Assembly: GCA_900316645.1 (NCBI GenBank) | Contig: ONDP01000020.1 | Span: 1-64,000 of the forward strand | DNA from: an uncultured Prevotellaceae bacterium | GTDB taxonomy: Bacteria; Bacteroidota; Bacteroidia; Bacteroidales; Bacteroidaceae | Direction: 5' to 3' | DNA: 64,000 nt | Part shown: positions 29,064-38,073 of the stretch, one piece after another | How positions within the stretch are numbered: position 1 is the first letter of the stretch | How the letters are laid out: each line of letters starts with the position of its first letter | The notes under the pieces: generated by a model | Database searches by the model: none | Told to the model about the DNA's origin: nothing | The model's input: the letters and a program-made list of their open reading frames with translations, nothing else | Made by a program: the position numbers and the translations under genes

Positions 29064-30083
29064 CTAAAAATTGATTTTTAAACTATTCGCTGTCAACACC
29101 AGCGCACCCCAGAAGGTGAGCAGTGGTACTATTTCGAGGGTGCAAAAGTACAAAAAAATCTGCAATCTAACTACATTTCGGCGAAAAAAAATCATATAGA
29201 TCTTATAAATCGTCAGCAATTTAACAATTATACATGATAAAATGACGTAAAAAGCCATCCAGTTGACATCCATTTCGAAATAACCGCCCAGCAAAACGGC
29301 AGGGAAGAATAACACGCCCTCAACAGAGACGATAAAGAGCCAAGTCTTTATCCATTGTTTATTTTTTTTACTTCCGAAAAAGACGAGATTGACCATTGCG
29401 TAGTAACCCATCTTGAGCAGAAAATAAGCTATGGTTATGCCCAGGTAGATAGATATCAGGGTGTATTGTGAACGCAACACAAAGGTGTTGCCGATGAAAT
29501 TCAGCGTATAGAAATAGAACAACAATGCGATGAGCAGACTGGTGATGAAGACCAGCAGCAACTGGAAATAGAGTTCGTTGACCGTTTCCGACTCCTCCAC
29601 AACACTCTCGGTGGGAGCAGAGAAGAAAAACTTGACCTGTCGTCTTATAAACTGACGGACATTGCCAAAGGCTATCACTGCAACGATGAAGCATATCAAC
29701 AGCAGTGAGGTGATGAGATTATCGTTGCGGACAGTATAAGGTATAGGGTCTCCGGGGACACCATAGCGCCCACCAGGCAGTTCAGGATGGAAAAGGGCCG
29801 ACTTGGAGAAGAAGCTCTCCTTATAATACTGAGGGAGGTCGGCCTTCATCAGATCGACACCCGGAGAGTGACCGGGCAGATGGAGCGTATCGGGATGTTC
29901 GCTCCAATGAATCTCGGAAGGTTTGAAGTGTGCTTGGATAGCTGAGTCCTGCTGGGCAGGCGTAGCATCACGAGGCAACCAACTCAGAACCTGAGCTGGC
30001 GTCAGAGGCCGGTGCTGTACTACCACTGAGTCGCTTCCTTCAGCTACCGCCGTATGATTCGCTATGGAGTCTTGCTGTAACAA
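29064..30083 (-). CDS. DUF4271 family membrane protein
   Basis: A 339-residue protein with a polar N-terminal half and about six to seven transmembrane segments from residue 130 on (LITSLLLICFIVAVIAFG, LLVFITSLLIALLFYFYTL, LISIYLGITIAYFLLKMGYY). This is the layout of the DUF4271 family found beside hemD in Bacteroidetes. The reading opens with TTG (30083), directly after the metK stop, so the start may be coupled to metK; no ATG is near. The role is unknown. Its order with hemD is widely conserved, which hints at an envelope or heme link but proves nothing. Confidence 0.82.
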   Translation of the reverse strand: MLQQDSIANHTAVAEGSDSVVVQHRPLTPAQVLSWLPRDATPAQQDSAIQAHFKPSEIHWSEHPDTLHLPGHSPGVDLMKADLPQYYKESFFSKSALFHPELPGGRYGVPGDPIPYTVRNDNLITSLLLICFIVAVIAFGNVRQFIRRQVKFFFSAPTESVVEESETVNELYFQLLLVFITSLLIALLFYFYTLNFIGNTFVLRSQYTLISIYLGITIAYFLLKMGYYAMVNLVFFGSKKNKQWIKTWLFIVSVEGVLFFPAVLLGGYFEMDVNWMAFYVILSCIIVKLLTIYKIYMIFFRRNVVRLQIFLYFCTLEIVPLLTFWGALVLTANSLKINF

Positions 30084-31343
30084 TTACAATCCAAATGCTC
30101 GTTTGATATCCTCTACCCTATCCAGTTTCTCCCAAGTGAACAGCTCGACATCGATGGTCTTGGTTTCGTGATAGCGACTGGTAAACGTCTTCTTCACCAC
30201 CTCCGACTGACGGCCCATGTGCCCATAGGCAGCCGTTTCAAGGAACATCGGCTGACGGAGTTTCAGTGAGCGCTCAATAGCCTTCGGACGCAGGTCGAAG
30301 AGCTGCTCTATCTTCTTGGCTATCTCGCCGTCGCTCATCTTCACCTTCGAACGGCCATAGGTGTTCACGTAGATATTCATGGGTTTTGCCACACCGATGG
30401 CATAGCTGATCTGCACCAGCATCTCGTCTGCCACACCGGCAGCCACCATATTCTTGGCAATATGACGGGCTGCATAGGCTGCAGAGCGATCAACCTTCGA
30501 GGAGTCCTTACCCGAGAAGGCACCGCCGCCATGAGCACCCTTGCCGCCATAGGTATCGACAATAATCTTACGACCTGTCAGACCTGTATCGCCATGAGGA
30601 CCGCCAATGACGAACTTACCTGTCGGGTTGACGTAGTATTTGATGTCGTTGCCGAACAATGACAGCACTGCCTGGGAGTGGATTTTTGATTTCACACGGG
30701 GTATCAGGATATTGATGACGTCCTCGCGGATGCGTTGCAGCATGCGCTCGTCGTCCGTATCGAACTCGTCGTGCTGAGTGGAAACCACAATCGTATCAAT
30801 GCGCTCAGGGATACCGGCATCACTATATTGCACTGTCACCTGGCTTTTCGCATCTGGTCTGAGATAGGTCATCTCCTTGCCCTCCTTGCGAATCTCGGCA
30901 AGGGTGCGCATCAGCAGATGGGCCAAGTCGAGCGACACAGGCATCAGACTCTCCGTCTCGTTGGTGGCATAGCCGAACATCATGCCCTGGTCGCCTGCAC
31001 CCTGATTTTCATCGTCCTCACGGTCAACACCACGGTTGATATCCTCGCTCTGCTCGTGAATGGCAGTCAGAATGCCACACGAATTACCGTCAAACTGGTA
31101 TTCGGCCTTCGTATAGCCTATCTTCTTGATGGTATTGCGGGCAATCGTCTGCAAGTCGATATAAACCTCACTGCGCACCTCGCCCATGATGACCACCTGT
31201 CCGGTAGTAACAAACGACTCACAGGCCACGCGGGCATGGTCGTCGTAAGCCAGAAACTGGTCGAGAATGGCGTCGCTTATCTGGTCAGCCACCTTATCGG
31301 GATGACCTTCACTTACTGATTCTGAAGAAAAGAAATATGACAT
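30084..31343 (-). CDS. metK: S-adenosylmethionine synthetase
   Basis: A 419-residue enzyme that makes SAM from methionine and ATP. The signatures [33 protein letters not shown] and [18 protein letters not shown] are all present. The start at 31343 (MSYFFSSES) is fixed by the -7 box at 31362-31369, which lies inside the longer reading's N-terminus. Length is slightly above the usual 380-400 residues, common in Bacteroidetes. It leads a run with the DUF4271 and hemD genes. Confidence 0.97.
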   Translation of the reverse strand: MSYFFSSESVSEGHPDKVADQISDAILDQFLAYDDHARVACESFVTTGQVVIMGEVRSEVYIDLQTIARNTIKKIGYTKAEYQFDGNSCGILTAIHEQSEDINRGVDREDDENQGAGDQGMMFGYATNETESLMPVSLDLAHLLMRTLAEIRKEGKEMTYLRPDAKSQVTVQYSDAGIPERIDTIVVSTQHDEFDTDDERMLQRIREDVINILIPRVKSKIHSQAVLSLFGNDIKYYVNPTGKFVIGGPHGDTGLTGRKIIVDTYGGKGAHGGGAFSGKDSSKVDRSAAYAARHIAKNMVAAGVADEMLVQISYAIGVAKPMNIYVNTYGRSKVKMSDGEIAKKIEQLFDLRPKAIERSLKLRQPMFLETAAYGHMGRQSEVVKKTFTSRYHETKTIDVELFTWEKLDRVEDIKRAFGL

Positions 31344-31361
31344 AATTCTGTATTTTGGGTG

Positions 31362-31369
31362 CAAAGGTA
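31362..31369 (-). promoter_or_regulatory. -7 box of metK
   Basis: The minus strand reads TACCTTTG followed by C. The bases leading to it (CTCACTTAATCGTACCTTTG) are identical over 20 bases to the two promoters before the histidine kinase gene at 52.1 kb. Confidence 0.75.
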
Positions 31370-31449
31370 CGATTAAGTGAGCACAAAACAAAAGAATTCC
31401 TTCTTTTTTTTGTCAAGCGTAAGTACTTTCGCAGTATGAAACAAAAAAG

Positions 31450-31482
31450 CCCCCTCCTACTTGGGAGGGGGTTGGGGGTAGG
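31450..31482. repeat. GC-rich palindromic element upstream of metK and after the M16 gene
   Basis: CCCCCTCC, a loop containing TACTT, and GGGAGGGGG with a TTGGGGGTAGG tail, the fullest copy in the window. It lies 12 bases beyond the stop of the M16 protease gene and may also act as its terminator. Confidence 0.8.
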
Positions 31483-31493
31483 CTTTTAATTTC

Positions 31494-34322
31494 TTACTTA
31501 GCCTCCGGCAACATGATCACCTCAATGTGATTGCCGCTCTTCAGCAGCATATTGTTCAGGAAGTCGCGTACAGAGTCAGTAGTCAGAGCCTCAACGGTCT
31601 TCTTATAGTCTGTATGGAAATCCAGTCCATGATCCTTGAAGGTAGTAATGACGTTCACCCAGTAGCTGTTCTTCTTGGCGTCAACATCAATCTGCTTCAG
31701 CATATACTCCTTCACCTTCTGCAGTTTGTCAGCATCAACAGCCTTCTGCATGTTGGCGATACCCTCGTGCAACAGACGAACGGCAATCTCCTGCTTGTCG
31801 GGATTCATCGGGCAGTAAGCCTGGAGCAAGGCAATAGGCTCGTGACTTGAACCGTTGAAGTTGCCATAAGCACCACAAGAGTAAGCTGCGCTCTCGTCCT
31901 CACGGATGGTCTTCAGATAAATCATTGACAAAACCTGGCCGACAGCATCCAGCTTCACCTGGTTCTCGAGCGTGTAAGGAACCTTAGCATGCCAAACTTC
32001 AAAAGCAGTAGCCTTGGGCGACTCAGTCTTCACCTTGAAGTTGTTGACTACCTTACCCTTAGCCAGCGTCATCACCTCGTTGAAGTCCTCAGCCTTCTCA
32101 CCAGTAGCAGGCAGAGAAGCCACATACTGCTCAATCAGCGGACGGATGGTCTGCTCGTCGAAGTTACCACAGAAGATAAAGGTGAACTGACCTGCATTCT
32201 TGAAGCGGTCCTTCGCCATAGCGAGAATGCGGTCGTAGTTGATATCCTTCAGATCCTTCACGTTGATGTTGGTGAAACGAGGATTGTGAGCATAGAGTGT
32301 TGCAGCGAGTGAGTCAGAGAACACAGCGTCAGGTGACAGCGACTTGTTCTTCAGTGCCATATCGAGCTGCGTCATCAGGTTCTGGAACTGCTTGTCGTCC
32401 TTGTTGATTGCTGTGAAGTAGAGATACTGCATCTGCATCATGGTCTCCAGATCCTTAGGAGTAGAGTGAGCAGAAACATACTGACGGGTGTTACCCATCG
32501 AAGCGTCGGCATTACACTCCTTACCGGCAAGAGCCTTCTGCAGCTCTGTGCTTGAGAAGTTGCCCAGTCCGCTGATGCCAATCACCTGGTCGAACACCTT
32601 CAGATTGGTATAGTCGGCAGCACCGAACATAGACTTACCACCCTTCGAGAAGGCCTGCATCTGAACTTCGTCGTCTTTGAAGTCGGTCTTCTTCAGAATA
32701 ACGGTAGCACCGTTCGACAGCTTCAGCTCCTTGTAACCCAGCGCCTTATTCTCAGTCTCGCTGACAATCTTACCAGCCTTGATTTTGGCTACGTCCACCA
32801 GGGGCTCGTTCTTCACATTGTCAACATAAGCCTCAATCTTGTCGGCACGGGCAGCAGCAATGGCAGCGGCCATGTCCTTCTCTGTGGGATAAACCTTGCC
32901 TTCCTTCTCCTGAGCCCATTCCATGACAACGAGGTTGCTGTCGGTAACAGAAATCAGTTCGGGAACCATCTGGTTGATAGCCTGAACGGGGATGTTCGGG
33001 GCAATCTGCTGCATAATCTGGTAGAGCATGTCCAGTGGTGGAATAGGCTCGTTGTCGAGATAGTGGTCACGATAGTTATTACCATACTCGTCGTTCTTAC
33101 GCTTGTCGCGGTTGGTGTAACGCTTCTCCAGTCCACTCAGGTAGTCGGCCTTGGCACGCTCATATTCCGTAGCGGTGAAACCGAACTCGCGGGCACGGCG
33201 TGTCTCGCGATAGAGTGCCTGAAGCGCTTCCATATCCTTACCCTCCTTGGGCACACCAATCACCTCGAAGCAGTCCTTCGTGCGCGAAAGCATATAGGTA
33301 CCGTCGTCAGCAAAAGCCTGGAAGAAAGGACAGCTCTCCTCCTGTGTCATCTCGCTGAGACGCTGGTTCATCATCTGACTGATCACGCTGACGGCATAGT
33401 CCTGAATGAGATAAGCCATGCTGCTCTTCTCCTCGGGCTTGGTGGCGTCGTGCTTCATCATCATGATAATCTGGCTCATCTGCATCTCCTTATCCTTCTC
33501 GAAGATATAGATGGCATCCTTTGTGTCGGGCACTGGCTCGGGAATCACCTTTGGAGCATTGGGGTCAACCTTGATGCCACCGAAGAGTTCCTTGATCTTG
33601 GCCTCCATGTGGTCCACGTCCACGTCGCCCACCACGATGATGGCCTGGTTGTCGGGACGATACCACTTGTGATAGTAAGCACGCAGTGTCTGGGGCTTGA
33701 AACTGTCGATAACGCTCATCAGACCGATAGGCATGCGCTCGCCATATTTCGAACCGGGGTACATCTTAGGCAGTGCACGGGTAATCATGCGCTGTGAAGG
33801 ACCCTCGCCCAGTCGCCACTCGTTATGAACCACGTCGCGCTCCTTGTCAATCTCGTCAGCCTCCAGCAAAAGACCGTTCGACCAGTCTTTCAGAATCAGC
33901 AGACAAGAGTCGAGCGCCGTGGCACGCTTGGTGGGAACGTCGCAGACGCGATAAACGGTCTGGTCTATACTGGTATAAGCATTCAGATCGCTACCGAACT
34001 CAACACCCAGCGAACGGGTGAATTCGATGATACCGTTGCCCTTGAAGTGTTCAGAACCGTTGAAGGCCATGTGCTCGAGGAAGTGAGCCAGACCGCGCTG
34101 TGATTCATCCTCGTTGATAGAACCCACGCGCTGAGCAATGTAGAAGTTGGCCACATGTTCCGGATACTCGTTGTGGCGAATGTAATAGGTCAGTCCGTTG
34201 TCCAACTTACCGATGCGAACGGCAGGGTCAACCGGGATAGGCGGCATCTGCATCTCCTGAGCCACCATAGCTGTCGTACTGAACAATGTCAGCGCAGCGA
34301 CAAAAAGTTTTCTAAGTCTCAT
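31494..34322 (-). CDS. M16 family (pitrilysin-like) zinc metallopeptidase
   Basis: A 942-residue secreted protease with a signal peptide ending AMVAQ. The inverted zinc motif HFLEH is at residues 80-84, within RGLAHFLEHMAFNGSEH, with the downstream glutamates in ERDVVHNEW. It has the full two-repeat M16 layout (N-terminal active half, inactive C-terminal half with QFTFIFCGNFDE). The start at 34322 gives the signal peptide; a longer reading overlaps the promoter. It is expected in the periplasm or outer membrane and probably degrades peptides. A -7 box (TACCTTTG on the minus strand) lies at 34375-34382. Confidence 0.93.
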   Translation of the reverse strand: MRLRKLFVAALTLFSTTAMVAQEMQMPPIPVDPAVRIGKLDNGLTYYIRHNEYPEHVANFYIAQRVGSINEDESQRGLAHFLEHMAFNGSEHFKGNGIIEFTRSLGVEFGSDLNAYTSIDQTVYRVCDVPTKRATALDSCLLILKDWSNGLLLEADEIDKERDVVHNEWRLGEGPSQRMITRALPKMYPGSKYGERMPIGLMSVIDSFKPQTLRAYYHKWYRPDNQAIIVVGDVDVDHMEAKIKELFGGIKVDPNAPKVIPEPVPDTKDAIYIFEKDKEMQMSQIIMMMKHDATKPEEKSSMAYLIQDYAVSVISQMMNQRLSEMTQEESCPFFQAFADDGTYMLSRTKDCFEVIGVPKEGKDMEALQALYRETRRAREFGFTATEYERAKADYLSGLEKRYTNRDKRKNDEYGNNYRDHYLDNEPIPPLDMLYQIMQQIAPNIPVQAINQMVPELISVTDSNLVVMEWAQEKEGKVYPTEKDMAAAIAAARADKIEAYVDNVKNEPLVDVAKIKAGKIVSETENKALGYKELKLSNGATVILKKTDFKDDEVQMQAFSKGGKSMFGAADYTNLKVFDQVIGISGLGNFSSTELQKALAGKECNADASMGNTRQYVSAHSTPKDLETMMQMQYLYFTAINKDDKQFQNLMTQLDMALKNKSLSPDAVFSDSLAATLYAHNPRFTNINVKDLKDINYDRILAMAKDRFKNAGQFTFIFCGNFDEQTIRPLIEQYVASLPATGEKAEDFNEVMTLAKGKVVNNFKVKTESPKATAFEVWHAKVPYTLENQVKLDAVGQVLSMIYLKTIREDESAAYSCGAYGNFNGSSHEPIALLQAYCPMNPDKQEIAVRLLHEGIANMQKAVDADKLQKVKEYMLKQIDVDAKKNSYWVNVITTFKDHGLDFHTDYKKTVEALTTDSVRDFLNNMLLKSGNHIEVIMLPEAK

Positions 34323-34374
34323 AGCAAATTTTATGATAGTTAAAATAATGATACCATTCTCTCTTTTAGACGCA

Positions 34375-34382
34375 CAAAGGTA
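34375..34382 (-). promoter_or_regulatory. -7 box of the M16 protease gene
   Basis: TACCTTTG followed by T on the minus strand, about 55 bases before the chosen ATG. It excludes the longer reading that starts at 34415. Confidence 0.65.
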
Positions 34383-34439
34383 ATGAAAAGTTGCACGTCC
34401 GTCAAGAAAAAGCATTTTTTATTAATGTTTTTTATACAA

Positions 34440-35354
34440 TTATCGCTTCATATTGCGCGGATGATGCTCCAAAATCTCCTGTCGGAGGGTTGACATGTCG
34501 ATATGGGTGTATATCTCGGTGGTACCTATCGACTCATGGCCCAGCATGGCCTGGATGGCACGCAGGTCGGCTCCGCCTTCCAGCAGGGCAGTGGCAAACG
34601 AGTGGCGCAGGGTGTGGGGCGAGATGGTCTTCTGAATGCCCGCCTCTTCCGCCTGCCGCTTTATCATAATTAATATCATAGTGCGCGTGAGGTGCGCCCC
34701 TCGCCTGTTCAGGAACACATAGTCCTCCTCGCCCGGTTTGATTTTCATGAGGTTGCGGTCCACAAACCACAAGTCTAATTCTCTGAGGGCCTTGGGCGAG
34801 ATAGGCACCAGACGCTCCTTCGAGCCCTTACCCATCACGCGGACATATTGCTCGTCAACATAAATACTGGAGAGTTTCAGGTTCACCAGTTCACTCACAC
34901 GCAGTCCGCAGGAGAAGAGCACTTCGATGATGGCCTTGTTGCGCTGTCCCTCCCATTTCGAAAGGTCGATGGAGCCCTCCAGCATATCCACCTCCTCTTC
35001 CGACAGCACTTCTGGCAAGTGTTCACCCAGTACCGGACTCTCCAGCAGTTCCGAGGGGTCGTCCTCGCGCCACCCGTCCAGTTCCAGGAATCGGAAGAAA
35101 CTGCGCACACCGCTCAGTATCCGGCACTGCGAACTCGGACCGATGCCCAATTCGTGCAGGGTGGCTGCAAAATGCTGCAAGTCTTCCAACTGCACGTCGT
35201 CAATCGGCTTGCCCTCCTGTTTCAGATAGTTCAGCAGTTTCTCCAAATCGCGCTGGTAAGCCTCAACGGTATGGGGCGAGAATCCACGTTGCAGTTTCAG
35301 GTAGCGTTGGTAGCTCCTCACAACATTTGACTGCGTTTTCTTGTCTGTTTCCAT
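34440..35354 (-). CDS. xerD: Site-specific tyrosine recombinase (XerD type)
   Basis: A 304-residue tyrosine recombinase, probably the chromosome dimer resolution enzyme. It has an N-terminal SAM-like core-binding domain (YQRYLKLQRGFSPHTVEAYQ) and the catalytic set: Arg in SCGLRVSELVNL, His-x-x-Arg in HTLRHSFATALLEGG, His in LGHESIGTTEIYTH and the nucleophile Tyr in that segment. Length and the RHRHY set match XerD. It stands alone beside the aroQ gene, so it is more likely the housekeeping recombinase than an element integrase. Confidence 0.93.
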   Translation of the reverse strand: METDKKTQSNVVRSYQRYLKLQRGFSPHTVEAYQRDLEKLLNYLKQEGKPIDDVQLEDLQHFAATLHELGIGPSSQCRILSGVRSFFRFLELDGWREDDPSELLESPVLGEHLPEVLSEEEVDMLEGSIDLSKWEGQRNKAIIEVLFSCGLRVSELVNLKLSSIYVDEQYVRVMGKGSKERLVPISPKALRELDLWFVDRNLMKIKPGEEDYVFLNRRGAHLTRTMILIMIKRQAEEAGIQKTISPHTLRHSFATALLEGGADLRAIQAMLGHESIGTTEIYTHIDMSTLRQEILEHHPRNMKR

Positions 35355-35475
35355 TTTCTATTTGTACTTTTGGCTTTGCCGAAATTTCTCGGCAATCGAA
35401 AATGCTCAAAATAATTTGGCATTTTACTCATTTCTTCGTAATTTTGTCCGCAAAAGTAATAAAAATCTTTGAATT

Positions 35476-35898
35476 ATGAAAATTCTAATCGTTAATGGTC
35501 CCAACCTTAACCTGCTCGGCACCCGTGAGCCAGGCATCTATGGCAGTTCTTCGTTCGAGCAGTATCTGCCCCAGTTGCAAGCCAAATATCCCAATGTGGA
35601 CATCGAGTATTTCCAGAGCAACGTTGAGGGCGAACTCATCAACAAGATGCAGGAGGTAGGTTTTTCGTACAACGGCATCGTGCTCAATGCCGGAGCCTAC
35701 ACCCACACCTCGATAGCCCTGCACGACTGCATCCGTTCGCTGAAGACTCCCGTCATCGAGGTACACATCTCCAATGTCCACCAGCGCGAGGAGTTCCGCC
35801 ACCACTCCTTCATCTCTGCAGCCTGCAAGGGAGTCATCTGTGGTTTCGGTCTCGACAGCTATCGATTGGCAATAGAAGCGTTTTTAAGTGAAAAGTGA
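35476..35898 (+). CDS. aroQ: Type II 3-dehydroquinate dehydratase
   Basis: A 140-residue shikimate-pathway enzyme that turns dehydroquinate into dehydroshikimate. It starts KILIVNGPNLNLLGTREPGI, the family signature with the catalytic Tyr close by (YGSSS), and has the His motif VEVHISNVHQREEFRHHSF plus GVICGFGLDSY. Length is normal. A TTTG-type -7 box ends only 5 bases before the ATG, so the leader is very short. Its last codons (LSEK and the TGA) already form an AGTGAAA heptamer repeat that continues to the next gene. Confidence 0.96.
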   Translation: MKILIVNGPNLNLLGTREPGIYGSSSFEQYLPQLQAKYPNVDIEYFQSNVEGELINKMQEVGFSYNGIVLNAGAYTHTSIALHDCIRSLKTPVIEVHISNVHQREEFRHHSFISAACKGVICGFGLDSYRLAIEAFLSEK

Positions 35899-35908
35899 AG
35901 AGTGAATA
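35887..35908 (+). repeat. AGTGAAN heptamer repeat at the aroQ/methyltransferase junction
   Basis: Three AGTGAAN units at 7-base spacing supply the aroQ stop codon (TGA) and the GTG start of the next gene. Confidence 0.7.
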
Positions 35909-36549
35909 ATTTGCTACCGCCTTTGAGCTTAGACGATTACATCCTCCGTCATATTGAGCCCGAGCCCGACTATCTGTATCGGCTCTGGCGAGCCACCAAC
36001 ATCCACATGCTGCACGGACGGATGGCATCAGGCCATCTGCAGGGCAGACTGCTCAAGATGCTGGTCCAGATGATTCGTCCACATTATATATTAGAGGTGG
36101 GCACCTTCAGTGGCTATTCCGCCCTCTGCATGGCAGAAGGATTGGCTGACGACGGACATCTCTACACCTTCGAAATCAATGACGAGCAGGAAGACTTCAC
36201 CCGTCCTTGGATAGAGAACTCGCCCGTAGCCGACAAAATCACCTTCATCATCGGTGATGCCAACACCGAGGCCCCCAAACTGGGCATTGAGTTCGACATG
36301 GCTTTCATCGACGGCGACAAGCGTACCTATCAGCAAACCTACGAAACCGTACTCGGCATTCTGCGCCCCGGTGGTTTCATCCTTGCCGACAACACCCTTT
36401 GGGACGGCCACGTCATCGACCCCCAATACCAGAAAGACCAGCAGACCCACGGCATTGTCGCCTTCAACGACTACATACAGCAAGACCCCCGCGTCGAGCA
36501 AGTCATCCTGCCCCTACGCGACGGCCTTACACTGATTAGGAAGAAATAG
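35902..36549 (+). CDS. Class I SAM-dependent O-methyltransferase (catechol type)
   Basis: A 215-residue methyltransferase of the caffeoyl-CoA/catechol O-methyltransferase family (YrrM-like). Motifs are ILEVGTFSGYSALCMAEGL for SAM, FDMAFIDGDKRTYQQTYE and GGFILADNTLWDGHVID, the metal-binding DN. The start is likely the GTG at 35902, which lies in a heptamer repeat after aroQ; a TTG at 35911 is an alternative. The last 40 bases of the coding region are duplicated at 37341-37380. The physiological acceptor is not known. Confidence 0.9.
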   Translation: MNNLLPPLSLDDYILRHIEPEPDYLYRLWRATNIHMLHGRMASGHLQGRLLKMLVQMIRPHYILEVGTFSGYSALCMAEGLADDGHLYTFEINDEQEDFTRPWIENSPVADKITFIIGDANTEAPKLGIEFDMAFIDGDKRTYQQTYETVLGILRPGGFILADNTLWDGHVIDPQYQKDQQTHGIVAFNDYIQQDPRVEQVILPLRDGLTLIRKK

Positions 36550-36678
36550 GATTTGCTCGAGAAGCAAAAGGGCCGAAGGATATTTCTCCTCCAGCTCTCT
36601 TTTTATTTAAATCTTTGTCCTTTGACCTTAGAATTCAACTTTTAACGCACAAACGGCACGTTTTTCCCAAAAAAGTTG

Positions 36679-36686
36679 TACCTTTG
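36679..36686 (+). promoter_or_regulatory. -7 box of the toxin-antitoxin pair
   Basis: TACCTTTG followed by C, 33 bases before the antitoxin ATG. It sets the antitoxin start at 36720, since the longer reading begins upstream of it. Confidence 0.7.
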
Positions 36687-36719
36687 CAACTGGAATGTCA
36701 AATTAAATACGTATTTATC

Positions 36720-36998
36720 ATGGCAACAACAACGACACCTACCGTACAAGGACAATTGCTGGTAAGCGTCAGCGACATGTCGATGCTGAAGGACATCAAG
36801 AAAGCCATCAGCATGGTCAAGGGCGTGATCAAGGTGCAGACCCAGCGTAGTCCCAAACCCCGTCTTTACGATCCAGAGACCGGTGAGTACCTCAACGACA
36901 AGACGATGAAGGTTATCGAGGACGTGCGCAGCGGCAAGGATCAAGGAACGACTTACGAGTCATTCGAAGATTTCAAGAAGGCGATGCTGGCTCTATGA
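36720..36998 (+). CDS. Antitoxin of a RelB/YafQ-type toxin-antitoxin pair
   Basis: A 92-residue small protein (MATTTTPTVQGQLLVSVSDM at the start, DVRSGKDQGTTYESFEDFKK near the end). The C-terminal acidic segment resembles the toxin-wrapping tail of RelB-like antitoxins. It has its own -7 box and overlaps the toxin gene by ATGA (36995-36998). It probably neutralises the toxin and represses its own promoter. The antitoxin call rests on pairing and size; no clear DNA-binding motif is seen by eye. Confidence 0.85.
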   Translation: MATTTTPTVQGQLLVSVSDMSMLKDIKKAISMVKGVIKVQTQRSPKPRLYDPETGEYLNDKTMKVIEDVRSGKDQGTTYESFEDFKKAMLAL

Positions 36999-37294
36999 AT
37001 CAGTATTACGACATCAAGACCTATAAGCAGTACGACCGAGATGTGAAACTGGCCGTTCGCAGAGGACTCGACATGGAGCAGCTCCTCACGGTCGTTGACA
37101 TGCTGCGCAAAGGCGAGACTTTGCCTCCGAAGTACCACAATCACCTGTTGCACGGCGACTACAAGGGCTACTGGGAGTGCCACATCAACCCCGACTGGCT
37201 GCTGCTCTACGAGAAGGACACCGAGATACGCATTATCTCCCTTTACCGCACGGGTACTCACTCCGACATTTTTGGTAAAGGTAAGAAAAGATAA
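36995..37294 (+). CDS. YafQ-family mRNA interferase toxin
   Basis: A 99-residue RelE-superfamily toxin of the YafQ type, which cuts mRNA in the ribosome. It shows the family pattern: a helical start (DIKTYKQYDRDVKLAVRRGL), NHLLHGDYKGYWECHINPDW, then LLYEKDTEIRIISLYRTGTHSDIF, which carries the conserved His and final Phe. Length and the 4-base overlap with the antitoxin are typical. It lies between the methyltransferase gene and a duplicated piece of that gene's 3' end. Confidence 0.92.
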   Translation: MNQYYDIKTYKQYDRDVKLAVRRGLDMEQLLTVVDMLRKGETLPPKYHNHLLHGDYKGYWECHINPDWLLLYEKDTEIRIISLYRTGTHSDIFGKGKKR

Positions 37295-37318
37295 TCTCTC
37301 CCCTCACAGAAACATTAT

Positions 37319-37342
37319 GTCGCGGGACCGTCCCCTGGCACA
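37319..37342. repeat. REP-like GC-rich palindrome
   Basis: An imperfect palindrome centred on GGGACCGTCCC, with TGT and ACA at the ends. It lies just after the toxin gene and directly abuts the duplicated methyltransferase end. It resembles repetitive extragenic palindromes of RAYT-type elements, but no transposase is here. Confidence 0.45.
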
Positions 37343-37380
37343 TCCTGCCCCTACGCGACGGTCTTACACTGATTAGGAAG
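37341..37380 (+). repeat. Second copy of the O-methyltransferase 3' end
   Basis: These 40 bases match 36504-36543 (the last codons of the methyltransferase) with a single C-to-T change. The copy has no start of its own and is followed by a new stop. It and the gene's own 3' end bracket the toxin-antitoxin pair. Confidence 0.9.
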
Positions 37381-37386
37381 CGGTAA

Positions 37387-38016
37387 TTACAATTCAAACT
37401 GATATCCAACCGTGAGCCACAGGGAATTGGCTTTCCAAGAATCTTGCACCTCCAGTTCCTTATGGCACATGTTCATCAGTCCGATATTATAACGCAAATC
37501 GAGCACAATATGCCTGTAATTGTAAGAGATGCCTGCAGGGATGGAAATGTTGACACGTTTGAAATCTGATGTATTAGTCAAAGTGTTATGATTATCCTTG
37601 AACTTCCCACTTACCAAATAACCTAACTCTACACCTGCCTTAATAGCCAGACCAGGCAGGATGTTGGGCTCGATATAGAAATTCACTAAAACGGGAATAT
37701 TGATGAAATGGAGCGATTGAGTTACTTTCCCGAGACCCTCTACTTCTCCATAAGAATATCCTTGGTTCGAATAGAATGCACCGAAAGAAATTCCTATTTG
37801 TTGCCAGGCTTGATACTCCACATCCAAGCCTCCTACAAAGCCCCACTTATGTTTAGGACTTATAGCATGATTCATGTCTGTCCACAGGTCCTCCACAGAC
37901 ATTTTAGAAGAATTGACTCCAACTTTTGGTGTCAACGTCCACAAGCGTGTATCCTGTTGTGCCCTCATACCCATTGAGAGGCTCAGAAATGCAATAATTA
38001 CAATTATTCTATTCAT
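37387..38016 (-). CDS. PorT-like outer-membrane beta-barrel protein
   Basis: A 209-residue protein with a signal peptide (FLSLSMGMRAQ) followed by alternating strands typical of small outer-membrane barrels (WGFVGGLDVEYQAWQQIGIS, then FINIPVLVNFYIEPNILPGL, then AIKAGVELGYLVSG). It ends in LWLTVGYQFEL, a barrel-type C-terminus. Members are annotated as porin family or PorT-like proteins. It stands alone on the minus strand, between fragments of the methyltransferase gene. No ligand can be named. Confidence 0.82.
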   Translation of the reverse strand: MNRIIVIIAFLSLSMGMRAQQDTRLWTLTPKVGVNSSKMSVEDLWTDMNHAISPKHKWGFVGGLDVEYQAWQQIGISFGAFYSNQGYSYGEVEGLGKVTQSLHFINIPVLVNFYIEPNILPGLAIKAGVELGYLVSGKFKDNHNTLTNTSDFKRVNISIPAGISYNYRHIVLDLRYNIGLMNMCHKELEVQDSWKANSLWLTVGYQFEL

Positions 38017-38073
38017 CCTTTTCGTGTTTTATTTTATAAACGCATTTATATGCCATTTATTTTATTGAGAAAC

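Noticed and set aside
33063-33797. A 244-residue reading opposite the M16 protease
   Set aside because: Rich in Leu, His and Val as expected from the complement of the protease codons; no independent features.
34440-35354. Integrase of the accessory island
   Set aside because: The recombinase matches XerD in length and motifs, stands outside the island and has no attachment-like repeats beside it.
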